DNA of 64,000 nucleotides from Chytridium lagenaria (lineage: Eukaryota; Chytridiomycota; Chytridiomycetes; Chytridiales; Chytridiaceae). Shown here piece after piece: positions 51,160-62,894 of this stretch; positions within the stretch are counted from its first letter, which is position 1, and every line of letters begins with the position of its first letter. Made by a program: the position numbers and the translations under genes. Below the pieces are notes generated by a model that had not been told where the DNA came from, did not search any database, and saw only the letters and a program-made list of their open reading frames with translations. The stretch lies in the NCBI GenBank assembly GCA_025449115.1, contig JAHLKC010000173.1, positions 1 through 64,000 on the forward strand. Direction: 5' to 3'.

Positions 51160-53629
51160 TTAATTGATATCGTACTTGACTTGTAGCGGCCCGAAAGCAA
51201 ATAATCCACGCGCTCCCGCAAAAATATAAACGAGCATGATAGTGATAGCCGTCACGATGGTGAAGTAGACGCGAGGTTGAAACTTTGATCGAACTGTATA
51301 CATCGGAAATCCTAATTTCCTGTTAACATTATGCATATCATATCGTTTGGGAAATAAAGAAGGGATAATATTTGACGTACGCATACCTTGACTTTTCTCC
51401 CACATCACCACAACTCTTTCAATAACTCCAGCATACAGCAAAGATACGACCGTCGTCAACACCACAGCGGCCAACGGTCGTCCTCCCAACATCAACACCA
51501 GATCATTCGTCCCAAGTAAATATTCACGTCCAGAATCATCTCCAACTCCATTCACCCCATAAAACTCTTGCCTCACAACCCCCATGTCATGTCCAGGAAG
51601 CGCTAAAAAATCCCCCGGCGACACGCAAACCAGCGCCAGGCTGATCAACATGCTCGCGTATTCTGCTGTACAGTGATCCCGTCTTATGATGTCATGGGAT
51701 ACTGGGAACTGGATGTCGCCAACTTCCATGATTTTTTTCACGACACGGACGGTTGCTGTATGGATAACGTTGGTTTGAAGACTACCGTGGGATGTGGTGA
51801 AAGTTCTTTGGCGCCGTAATGTGCTACGCTGACGGTGTGGACCTAAAACCGAAAGGTGGCGGTTCATTGCGGATGGAACGCCGCTATCGAAATTCTTGGG
51901 GCTGTCGCTGTTTGTGGTATTGGATCGAAGAAGCGTGTTGGACCGCGTTGGTAACCCATCAATATAATCTTCTTCTTCTAGAAAAGATGTCGTTCTTTGT
52001 GACGATTGATATTGTATGGACACTCGATGCTCCCCGTCGCTCCCTCGCGGTATAGATGCTACTCGCTGAATTTGATCTCCTTGAATGGAAACATCCTCTT
52101 CATGAATGTATGCAATCTCATTCGGTAATTGACCCTTCATCGATACCCTATGCTCTACAGGAATTCTTTTAGGGTATGATGGTACCCATCGATCTGAAAG
52201 AAACTCCATAGAATTTGTCGGAGGTGGCAAATCGCCTAATAGTTGGGAGGCGTTGAAGGCCGGGGCAGTGATTGCTCATTCTCACTTAATAAAAGATCAG
52301 GCTCGTTGTAGTCTCCATCAAGAGATATTGCCGCTTCGGCGGCTTCTTTCAGTTTCTTAGCTTTTGCCATCGCTTGACGACCAAATAGGAGACGAGGTAG
52401 GGCTCGGTCAAATATTTGCGATAAAAACAAAAGTGGCCAGAATGTATCTATAAAAAAAAACAGTTTTACTCATCATGCATCACTGGAGCAAAAGCTTACA
52501 AGCGGGATTTCGTATAGCTTGCATGAGTCTGAAAAGTTTAATGGGTATCAAGAACATTGCGAAAGCTGGCATGAAAAACTGTTCAGTGGATTTTACGAGT
52601 TTATGTTTCTCTTCTCCATTGAGCTCGTTTGCCTTTTATAATCATCAAAATGAAATGGTTTAAGAGAAAGTACACAAAGAAAAACAAAATAATGCTTACT
52701 TGTGCTGATGTTAGAAAAAATAGGTTTTGCAAAAGTGAGAAGATTGCAAAGAGGGTAAACGTGACCAGCAAATTCCCTGTATACAATCTTGACACTTGGA
52801 CGCAAATTGAAATCCCCATATACCCCACTACCACCAAAACGACCGTGACTGTTGTCTATTTTCTCAGTATTTAATATTTGAACAAAAACTTACAGTCACA
52901 AAGCCTTCTAAAAAACAACTTTAACGAGCTTTTTGGAGCCTCCGTAGGTACCGTGGTCTTTTCTTCATCGGCAACGCCAGACTCATCTTCAACTCTACGC
53001 GGCGTACAGCGCTGGAGAAGTTTGTCCAGAACTTTGCCGAAAAAGCAGAAACGCCATACGAATCCAGCTAAAAAGCCTTCAGTGGATGATGTGTAAGTTT
53101 CTTATAAATATACCAATCCAGTGAAATATAAGATATCCAGTGATAAACCCTGCTCTGACCTGAACACGATCTTGATAGATCCTTTGAAAAAATTCAATAA
53201 GTGTATAGCTGAAAGTGCTTACCTTTCCACAGCCACAGCTGTTGCGATGGATCCGCCAACCGTTACCGTGGCAGAAGGAAGGCTCTTTACAATAGCCCAT
53301 TTCGGATCCTTTTGAATGTCAATTGTAAAAACAAGACCATGTAGTTTCTCATATAATAATCTTACAAGTTCTGTAGCGATTGACAACATCGTCATCACCT
53401 CTGATATTAACAGCCCTAAAATGACTGAAAATATCCCAGGATCCACGAACGACCCCTTCGCCGCAATACCGTCGAGAAAAAAGATCAGCAACGAGACCAA
53501 CATGACAGCCGGCACAGCAAACGCGACAGCCCTTCCAACAACAATGATTTGATCCGCTGCAAACTTGTATTCTCCTTCCCACACGCCTATGGGTGCCGGA
53601 TCTGATGTCGGCTCAATGAAGGAGGACAT
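51160..53629 (-). CDS. T1: polytopic membrane protein of an unrecognised family
   Basis: Eight exons: 53629-53366, 53308-53223, 53181-53114, 53076-52894, 52848-52700, 52632-52500, 52447-51387 and 51311-51160. About ten hydrophobic segments are visible, e.g. VVGRAVAFAVPAVMLVSLLI, LVVVGYMGISICVQVSR, FTLFAIFSLLQNLFFL and VYFTIVTAITIMLVYIF. A large Ser/Arg-rich cytoplasmic loop separates FDRALPRLLFGRQ from RRDHCTAEYASMLISLALVC and SPGDFLALP. The C-terminus carries the family signature AGARGLFAFGPL. Exon 7 is one base short of phase: the frame leaves at the CCCCGGCC run near 52258-52265. T2, T3 and T4 share exon structure and motifs. Function is unknown. Confidence 0.6.
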
Positions 53630-53968
53630 GCCGAGGAACCTGCAGGTGGGCGTTGCATGCGGTTCCCACTTTCGTGTGCGGCGGTGAGATGTACGTAAAT
53701 CTTAATTATTGACCCACGCGTTTGTTATGTAATTCGCGAGAATTACGGAAAATCCGTTCAGATCGGATACCAACAGATGAGTTTGTAGTAAAGTTTTGGA
53801 CGGCCTTTTCCGATCTTACCTAGAGCATAAATTTCTATAATTGGTGGCTTGGTGCATGGCGTTGAATAGCTCAAGCGCGTGCGTACTTTTAGGATAGCTT
53901 CAAAAAATCACCAAACAACTCCAGAAGTGTTCTAGCGCTGGTAAAATAAAAGAGCACATGGGCGACAG
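53630..53968. other. intergenic region
   Basis: Promoter of T1 and 3' end of T2. Nothing specific. Confidence 0.35.
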
Positions 53969-56174
53969 TCAGCTCTCAACGGCATTCATTTGAAATTTTA
54001 GTGGTCCATATGACCACAGACCGCGACACCCCGCGAAGATATAGAACAAAGGCATGGATAGCCCCAACACAATATATACATTAGTTATAAACTGATATTT
54101 GAAATTTGCGTCGTATCTTGAAAGACCTATTGCTCATAGTCAACATAAGAGGCAAGGCACAAGATATTCACCTTTATATGTTTCCCACATAACTATAGCT
54201 CGCTCAATGATTCCAGAAAACACCATCGACACGATCGCAACAAAAATTACGGCAAGCCAAGGACGTTGCTTAAATCCTTTTGATAGATCGTACGATCCAA
54301 TCGCATCATGCCTAAACCCACCATCAAAGCTTGACCTCCCGTAAAATTGATCTCTAGCTGATCTCGCTCCTTCTTCCGACACGGCAAAAAAATCTCCAGG
54401 CGATAAACACACCAACCCCAAACTTATCAGAATAGAATTATACTCCCCAATGCATTGAGATTTTCTTAATAAATCATGAGGCAGAAACGAGGGGCTTGTC
54501 GAGTTCTGAACTTCGGCCAGTAATTCTTTTACCACTTTCTCTGTAGTTCTTATAATGTGAATTGTGGTGGCGGATCTCGCGAGGGCTTTAGGGGTCGTGG
54601 TGATGGTGTTTTGGCGAGAAGCATTGGGTTGGGTGTGAATTTGCTTTGGAGGTGAAAGAGTTGAATGTCGGCGAAGGTCTTTCTCGCTGGCGGTAGAAAA
54701 GTGGACAATATCACGAGAGTTGCTGTTTCCGATCGCGTCTGTGCTGCCATAACTGCGTGCGTCGTCTACATCTAAAGCATGAATTTGCTGTCTCAAGCCT
54801 CCAATTTGAGTGCCAATATGACCTGAAAGAAGTTCGGAAAGAGGCGGTAGATCGCATGAGGGATCGAGATCATCTTTACGTTGTAATAGCTCCACATCGT
54901 CTAATACAGGATCAACATAATTAAGCTTATTTGAAGAATGGCGAGATAGGAGGAAACGAGGAAGAGCTCGGTCCAGCACCTGAAATATAAATAGCACGGG
55001 CCAAAATTTATCTTTGAAAGTCAGGTAACGTAATTCGTTTAGGGAAGCATATGAGGTAAACTTACAAAAAGGGGATCGAGTTACTTGAATATATCGTAAT
55101 ATTTTGATGGGTATACTGAATAGGACACAAAGCGGGATGGCAAATTTCTCGAGTGCCTTGTAGTGGAGTTCTTCCTCTTCTTTTGTCCGGGCGTGTCCTT
55201 TCAATCAAATAAGGATAAGTAAAACTGCAACATTGCTGTACATAATATAGAGTACACGGGAATCTTACCTTTGCCATTAAAAAAAAGAAAATAGATTGGC
55301 TCATAGAGAAGACGGCAAAAAGGATGGTAGTGACGAGAACGTTCTCAGCGTAAAATCGAGATGCTTGGACGCAGATTGATATCATAAATTCACTGGAAAC
55401 AGTCATTGCTACCATCGAAAATGACTGCACAATATAATAAGGCAACAATTGATTAGCCAATTAAAATTAATAATTCGGTATACCGATATCATGCTTTCAA
55501 CAAGTCGTTTTAAGGCCTCTGTCCTCGGTTTAGTCACCTCCGGATTATTTCTCTGGGTCAAAGACTTCCATGTTTCTTCAAAAAAGTTGTGATAAAATAC
55601 GGATCTCCAAACAATTCCTGCTATAAACAGAAAGTACAATGATTACAATGCAAAGCAAAAGGTACTCTTTTTCTTACCAAGCCATGAGCAAATAAGGAAT
55701 CCAACAATAAACGTAATTCGCACATGAAAGCGATCATCTAGGTAACTTCGCGGTCCAGAATCTCAGTTATGCCAGCTTTGTGGAAGAGAAATATACCGAT
55801 CCGCTACAAATGCAATCAAAGGCGCACCTCCCATAGTGACCATCGCAGATGGAAGACTTTTCGGATATGCCCATTTCACCTTCTTTCTTGAATATTACTA
55901 TAACATTAATAACAATCTTTCCTCCTACCTGTTCCGCAACAGATAACAGTGCCATTGCTTCCCAAATCCCCTGACCCAACATGGTACTATAAATTGCTTG
56001 ATCCAAACCAGGTTGTCGTAATATCGGTACATCCAAGAATGCTACATGGATCCCGACAAGGACGACAGGAAACACGGATAATGCAAACGCGACTGCCACC
56101 ATCGTAAGTTGGTATTTTACGAAGAGTAATTCATTGTGAATAACACTTTCTTTGGCAAACGAAGGCTGGTCCAT
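53969..56174 (-). CDS. T2: polytopic membrane protein, paralogue of T1
   Basis: Nine exons: 56174-55929, 55882-55797, 55745-55678, 55620-55484, 55424-55269, 55197-55066, 55011-54172, 54126-53969 (the T1 exon sizes 86 and 68 recur exactly; counting as eight coding blocks). Shared motifs are KWAYPKSLPSAMVTMGG, EFMISICVQASRFYAENVLV, FSIPIKILRYIQVTR, FDRALPR-like LDRALPRFLL, EYNSILISLGLVCLSPGDFF, SGIIERAIVMWETYKG and the signature AGCRGLWSYGPL. Exon 6 is 132 nt where 133 is needed (T1), so one base is missing at its start or the acceptor is atypical. The rest is open. Function is unknown. Confidence 0.6.
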
Positions 56175-56520
56175 CGATAGCTTTGCTGCCGAGACAAATA
56201 ACCACGCTGGTAATGTACTTTAGTACGATCAATGGACCAGGTAAATCTCCTTGTAAATCCTATTAATATTTTCAAACATACTTGACTGGTAAGTCGTATC
56301 AACTCACTAGATCAATAGAGTAGCGGTAGCTGCGAAAATAGCCTGATCAAGCACATAAATATCTCTAGTTTATGAAGAAGAGGCCAGATTGAAATAACGC
56401 GTGGTATACTGGCCATGAACAGATGACTGGTAAGTCATGGATAGTAGACTGCAAATTAACCAAACAAAAGAAAAAAGGACCTCATCGTGCAGGTAGTATT
56501 TTTATTATTTACATAGTCCA
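56175..56520. other. intergenic region
   Basis: Promoter of T2 and 3' end of T3. Nothing specific. Confidence 0.35.
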
Positions 56521-58754
56521 CTAAGTATAGCCGGCGTTCAACGGGCCATAGGCAAATAATCCCCTCGCTCCTGCCATTATCCAACAAGTTGCGAACAAAA
56601 GGAAGAAATTTATAATCACAGACACCCGAAAACCTCGAAATTGAAAGACGCAATTGTACAGCGGGAATCCTAGTATATTTGATTAAAAACATGTTAAAGC
56701 TAATTTAAGAAAGTACAAGGCATTAAAAAAAATGGTTATACTCACCAACTCGTTTCTCCCATATAACAATTGAGCCTTCAATGAAGAATGCAAAAAGAAA
56801 GGATATACAAGCTACAAGCATCATAGTCCTCCATAATTTAGATCCCGTTATCAATACCAAATCGCTATTAATAACGTCCACATCCACATCAGTGACATTG
56901 ATATAGGATCCGTCATCATAAAACCCACGAAATAGACAGATGCCGAAGCAGGCTTCAGTAAAAAATCTGATGGCGTCGCAAGGATCAATCCGAGGCTAAG
57001 GAAGAGGGAAAGATACTCCGCAAAGCATAAATCTCGCCTCAAACACTCGTATGGTAGCCGCGTCCTTATTTGCTTCTCTACCCCTGGAAATGACGTGTGA
57101 GCGTCTTCCCTAACTTTTGCTCCGCGCGGCTCGAGAACACCACCCCCATCGTATTTTGTTACCAAACGCGGAATATTGAGATAATAATGCGGATTGTAAT
57201 TGAGGGCGAATTGCTGTCGGAAGCATGTCCAATGATGTTGCAGCCTCAAGATTTGTTTGAGTTTGGGACGACGCCTGCTGTATGTCCGCTTTCACTTCAG
57301 AAGAGGCGTTGATAGAATTTTGAGGCGCAAAAGATTCTATGCCTTGCAGAAATTCCTTTGTATGCACCGTCGCTACATCGCCATTTTTTCGAAAAAGATC
57401 GTTTGAAGCAAGACACCATCCACATTCAGAGGTGGTTTCCAAGAGTCTAGATCATTCATACTTTGTGAATCCACAATATCGACATGGTCGTCGTCTCCTC
57501 CCTCACGAGATTGATCCACGATTGATAGCCTCTTCACCTCATAGCGAGCGGCGAAATATCTGGTTACAATTTGTCAAATATTTGAGACCCAAGAAGAAGG
57601 AGAAAAAATATGTCTACTCATGGATATTCAGTAACAGCTAACATCTTTCGGGCTACCTCACATGATTTAGCTCGAGTGGCCTGCATAAAGCGGAAAAGTT
57701 TTAATGGCACGTTAAACATAGCTACGCCCGGCGAGCTGTATCCTTCTTCCGCTTTTTTTTGAAAGCTCTCTTTATTTGACGGATTTATCTGTCAACAATT
57801 AACTTCAAGTGTAAACGTAAAAACTATTACCTTAATCGCTAAAACAGTGCAGGCATACTGAGCAAAAGATAACAGAACAAATAAAACGAATGACACTACG
57901 AAAATTATCGCCATAAATTTCTCGCGACTTGAACGCAAGCAGAAACTCCAATAAGCCCAATAACTACCATACACATGGTTATCGTGGTCTAGTTATACTA
58001 TTAGCCTAGTAAAGAAATAAAATCTCTGACCATAACAACATGCATAGCCAGTTTTTTGAGAAAATTAGCTGGATTTAATGACGATTTGGGAGGCTGGCTC
58101 GGTTTTGGATCTTGTTCTACAGCAATAACACCGAATCCGTAAGATAATGCACGCCAAATGAACGTTCCTGAAAGATTTAATTTAGCAGATAAAATCTAAG
58201 CAATACCAATCCAATGCAAACTCAAGTAACCACAAATGAAAACAGTCCGGTACTGAGAAGGATCGAACCTTTGAGAAAAGTTAATAATGACCATTCATAA
58301 ATCGATGTCGTCCTGATTTTTAAATATTTTGCAGATTAATATCTACCTGCACGCAATTATTCCTGTTCCAATTGATCCGACCACGATGATGAGGAGAGAA
58401 GGTAACTGTACAATGAGACTTCTCTTCCCATGCTGCAAGTAAAAACGAGTTGGAAGTTGAACCATAAGTTAGCTAAAGACGGTGAGCAGCACGAGCGGCA
58501 ACCAAGGAAACTGACAATTTCAAACCCCATCGAAATACATATTGTCACTTCCAAGAAGAACACGGCCAAAACTGCAAAGAGTATTGCTCCATCGTATGAA
58601 GAGGGGACTCTGAAAGAAAATGGAGTAGCCGAGTGATCCCGAGCACAAACAAAACTGTCGGTGTAGCAAATGCAAGAGCGAGTATGATGAGGTAGAGTTG
58701 CGATTTCGCAAATGCTTTAAAGTCAAGCGGTGCCTCGGCCACCTCGGCCTTCAT
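56521..58754 (-). pseudogene. T3: decayed paralogue of the polytopic family
   Basis: All blocks of the family are present in order. They include KSQLYLIILALAFATPTVLF, VTICISMGFEI, GKRSLIVQLPSLLIIVVGS, YRTVFICGYLSLHWIG, CMVVIGLIGVSACVQVAR, VAMFNVPLKLFRFMQATR, RRDLCFAEYLSLFLSLGLIL, FFIEGSIVIWEKRVG and AGARGLFAYGPLNAGY. The frame breaks at least five times: near 58585 (exon 1), 57915 (after CVQVAR), 57568 (AAA run before IVTRYF), within the cytoplasmic loop (57120-57430), and near 56880. This many lesions, beside an intact T4 only 371 bp away, makes a true pseudogene likelier than sequencing error. Confidence 0.65.
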
Positions 58755-59125
58755 GTGGGTTGGGGAGCCGACGGAAATGCTGCAAAGATAGTATGAAGAT
58801 ATTGTAGATCGCCCACAGCGGCGGCAATATTCTTATGCAATTCAGTAAATCCTTTCTGGTACCATATCTTTCATCCTGTAAAGCATTCCGCAGCTTCAAC
58901 CAAGCGAGTGATAGGCCTTCAATATGCGAAGGCGTCGTCCAGCAAAGAGGATTCTCCCTATATCGATGCCAAGAGGATAATCTGCAGCTTGAGACTTTTC
59001 ATTATAAACCTTGAAAGAAGGATATGTCCAATACATCTTCGTCCCAACCCAGAGTGAACTCTTTGGTTTCGAAGGATCGCCAAAGCGTAGTAAATCAGAG
59101 CGACACCTAAGGATTTTTTGGAGGG
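58755..59125. promoter_or_regulatory. head-to-head promoter region of T3 and T4
   Basis: 371 bp between the divergent starts of two paralogues, the axis of the mirror-like arrangement. A minus-strand frame here (58896-59135) overlaps the T4 start and has no family features, so I treat it as non-coding. Confidence 0.45.
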
Positions 59126-61353
59126 ATGCGGCCACAGCATCGTTTCAAGCGGTTTAACTCCTTCGAGTTCGTAAAGTCGCAGCTTTATCTCATAGTTCTC
59201 GCTCTTGCATTCTCGTTGCCAGCAGTGGCTAACGGTGTGGCATTGACCCGACTCCTCGATATTGTTAGAAATCCTCCATACAATGTGGATTCAGCGATAT
59301 TCTTTGCAATATGCGGGATGCTGACGCTGGAACTTGCCGTTGGGTTAGCCGCAGGTTATGAGCTGGTCAGTATTCTTTTAAATTGGAAGTAACTTCTGCA
59401 AAGATCGGTAAAAAAGCTCTGCTTAAGCAACTACCGTCATTCTTCGTCAATTTTTTTGGTTCTGTTGCCGTGGGGGTTTTTACGAGGTCATTGCAATTTA
59501 AAGGCGTTTATTTTAAGCGTTATTCAGAGGGTTAGAGAGATCTTACGGTCGACTCATATATATTGGTGGTTATATGTGTTGTCAATGGGTTGGTAAGCGT
59601 TTTAATTCTTTCGTTTTGTGCAGACTCCTAACAATATTGAAGCTGTCTTTATATGGCGCATCAACTTTGTGGGATTAGCGATTGAAAGGAAAGTTGACTC
59701 CTCGAACACATTTAGTGGTTCTGCCAATATAGTTGCTCAAGAAAGGTGGTCTAGCTTGGGGAGGAAAATATTGGTGCACATCTTGCTGGTAAAAGTCGGC
59801 ATAAACGATATGGATCCTTACATTTTCTTCTATGCAGACAACAGCGTCTCTTTTGTTAATTGATTCAGGGACATATGGTATTTCTGTCTGCGTTCAGGTA
59901 GCAAGGGTGTACGGGGATAGCTTTTTAGTATCCTTTAGTTTGTTCGCGCTCTTCTCTTTATTTCAATTCGTGTTCACCCTCAGCCTTGCAAAGGTGGTAA
60001 TCTAATTTTGATCATTTCGATGGCCTTAAATTAAACCTTTCTCAGACAAGCCCCATGAGTCAGGAGAGCATCATCGATGGCGTTGCGAAAGGCACCAATG
60101 TTGCCTTCTTTACGATGTTTAGCGTCCCTTTAAAGCTTTTTCGTTTTATGCAAGTCATCCGTACACCACCCTGTAAGTTAAACATATTTACGTTTTGCTC
60201 CAGTATTGATTATAAGTAAAAAAAGATTCCTTCTGGCCCCTACTATTTGTATCTCAGATTATGGACAAAGTTATACCTCGATATCTTTTGGTTCGGCATG
60301 AACAGAAAATGCGAAGACTCGCTACTTTATCTGATACGGTTTCGATTCACCACGGAAAAAAGGTCATTCCTGACGATTCTTCAGATCTGTCGCTCCCTTC
60401 TACGCAATTCGATACTTTGGGACCCAGGAGTTGTAACACGAAGGTGGAGCCTTTACGAAACGGATACTCAATGGTGAATGTCACGAATTCCCTAAACGAT
60501 ACCCCCCGCATTGTGCTATCTTCCAATATTTCTGGAAGCGTCGAAACGGAGGGATTAACAGCCGGAAATCAGGATGTTTCGAGCCCGTTAAGTGGGGATT
60601 TCACAGAATCTGCGTCGCAGCCCAGGGCTGATATTGATGTATATGCTTCTCAAATAGTCGAAGAAGCATCTAACTCTACGACGATTGCTTTGGCTTCAAA
60701 TGCGCTTAATTCAACTGGAGCAGGAAATCTTTGCAGAAGCCATAGTGTTATTGCGAAATCTGTGGGGATCACTGCAGTTGTCAATACTCTCGAAAGTGCT
60801 GAGAGGAAGGTCTGGTCGACAATGCCTTACGATTACACCAGGCGTGATTATGCCATTTCGGACTATATAGCCCTTTTCGTCAGCCTTGGTTTAATACTTG
60901 CATCCCCTTCCGACTTTTTGGTTAAACCAAACGCTTCTGGCGCATCCGGGTTTTATGAGGATGGGATAAACTTAAATTTGGAAAACAGCGCACTTGTGAG
61001 TGCTTCCCATAGTGACCTTTTTAAAGCTGTCGGGCGGCGCGGGTGGAGGGTTATTTCTTTGACGGCCATATCATCGGTTATTTTTTCATTCGCTTTGGAG
61101 TGGGCTTTAGTAGTATGGGAATATTTTCTTGGTAAGATTTCTCGCACTTTCATGATCATTCATTCTCATTTCGATGCCTTATCTTCTGTTTTTGCGAAAA
61201 GCAGGATCCCCGTTGTATAATCATGTGTACGAGCTTAGTGTTCGTTCTATAATGACCACGCTTCTCAGCATTGCTAGTATTGTATTCTGGATAATGGCTG
61301 GAAGTCGAGGTCTTTTTGCATACGGGCCATTAAATTTAGAATATGGAACTTAA
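59126..61353 (+). CDS. T4: intact polytopic membrane protein of the unrecognised family
   Basis: Eight exons (59126-59365, 59404-59486, 59528-59592, 59643-59788, 59838-59993, 60046-60172, 60226-61131, 61205-61353) splice in frame to about 620 residues. About ten or eleven membrane segments are visible, e.g. LYLIVLALAFSLPAVANGVA, SAIFFAICGMLTLELAVGLA, FLVSFSLFALFSLFQFVFTL, FTMFSVPLKLFRFM and LLSIASIVFWIM. The first six lie in exons 1-5. A ~200-residue Ser/Asn-rich hydrophilic loop separates IMDKVIPRYLLVRHEQK from RRDYAISDYIALFVSLGLIL-A-SPSDFL. The C-terminus has the signature AGSRGLFAYGPLN. No signal peptide; the N-terminus is basic and probably cytosolic. It is not recognised as a known transporter, channel or GPCR class. 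P4 follows on the same strand. Confidence 0.7.
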
Positions 61354-62071
61354 ACCATAGTGAAGAAACGGCCGTTCTATTCTTTTCGCCATGACCTCTA
61401 TAGAATCTTTGAATTTGTCTTGTTTCATATTATATGTAAGATTAGGCGCGAAGCGTCCGTCGCGTCGATGATGAACTCTAATAACCCGCATCGAGGTCCA
61501 TGAGCGAAGAGTGTTTTGAGACTACTACGATCCAAAATTAAAAAAACCTGCACATTCCAAAAACCAGAATCATGACAGCATGTAGGCACCGGAGAGTGTG
61601 ATGACATGGAGCCAGACCTACTCCAAGATTGAGAACCCAGATTTTCGGACTGACAAGAATATTAAAACATAGTCTACGGGCCGATCAAAATAATTAGTTA
61701 TTAAAATGTTGAATTTAAATATCACGCATACATTTATTGCATCAGAACGTAAATAAACGACAAAAGGTAATAAACAAAAAAGTAAACAGATTTGAATACA
61801 TACAACGGGCAATTCTGCAATCATCCACCTTAACGACCACGTTGAAGAACATCGACCACGCTGAAGAACGGTGATATCAGCCTGATCCTTTGCCGCTTTA
61901 TCAGGTCTCTCCCCTCTGCTTTGACCAGCACTCTGCAGAAGGCTGGGAATAATGGCTGTGCTGAATTTCAATAAATCTCGGGCAAAGACAAACCATCCTG
62001 GTTTTTGCCGCCCTTTCAGACTCACTCTTTCATCAACCTCACACCGCATTCCCCCACTTCACAAACCAAAG
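61354..62071. other. intergenic region
   Basis: 3' end of T4 and promoter of P4. A short duplication (cgaccacgttgaagaacatcg / cgaccacgctgaagaacgg) lies at 61833-61870. No gene seen. Confidence 0.4.
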
Positions 62072-62893
62072 ATGCCTTCCGTCGTCCATACTCCTATGAT
62101 CCTCGCCCTTTTGCTGTCATTTATGGCCGCATGCGTTCAGGCACAGTGCCAGGTCGGTATTTGAGGCTTTGTTTTGTGGGACCTGATGGTTGCTCTTGCT
62201 GTATGATTCTCTAATCTCTCTTCATATGAATCTACCTTTACCATTTACAACTGCTATCCGATTGTATGTTTTTAATACTACAGTGTAAGTACCATGCATT
62301 GCTTTACTCGGGGGGTTTCACTACGTCCATTACGTTAGCCTGATTTTCTTTCCAGGCTATTGCGCTGGGTATTATGTCGGTGATGTCTCAGGATCCTGCA
62401 CGTAAGTGTTCACACGCAGAGCTCTTTGTAGCTAGTCCTTTTGTAGTATATATACACTAATTAGCTTTTTAATCTCATTGCTTGGATAGTGTTGGAAATT
62501 GGTAAGTTTTCGCTTTCTCCTTCCAGAACTTTTTGCTTATGATACTGTACTTAACATTACACTTTCAGCTACAATCGTTACCGTTACCAGAGCAATTACA
62601 ACTGCTTGTACGGTCGAATCTCTGCACGTAATACCATCGGTACCATCGTTGGCGCCGTTATCGGAGGCATCACACTCCTTATCCTCTTGATCGTCCTCTC
62701 GGTCTACTTTTACCGAAGAGGACATACGTGTACTCCGCTCCCGTTGTTTACTCTGCTCCTGTCACATACACGTAGGCTTTGTATTGGATGATGTTTTTTA
62801 TACCTAACTCTTCTGGTTTATCCTTTTAGCGTCGTCACTGATACCCCCGCCAATGTCTACGCTGCAGAGCCTGTTACGTACGTGTACAAGTGA
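62072..62893 (+). CDS. P4: member of the small membrane protein family, tail shifted by one base
   Basis: Exons are 62072-62156, 62356-62401, 62490-62501 (a 12-nt microexon), 62569-62771 and 62830-62893. The signal peptide is MILALLLSFMAACVQAQ, then CQVGYCAGYYVGDVSGSC, GNCYNRYRYQ and NYNCLYG. The membrane helix is IVGAVIGGITLLILLIVLSV, then the stop-transfer YFYRRGH. The tail in the family style (YVYSAPVVYSAPVTY, then ANVYAAEPVTYVYK) is in another frame from the helix; exon 4 is 203 nt where 204 would fit. So a 1-nt deletion lies near 62720-62735. If the shift is real, the protein would end soon after the helix with an unrelated tail (stop at 62791). Confidence 0.65.
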
Positions 62894-62894
62894 A

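Noticed and set aside
62280..62286. One-base exon suggested by ctacag|t|gtaagt in P4
   Set aside because: The 62156 to 62356 join already keeps frame and matches P2 and P3; the motif is a chance acceptor-donor overlap.
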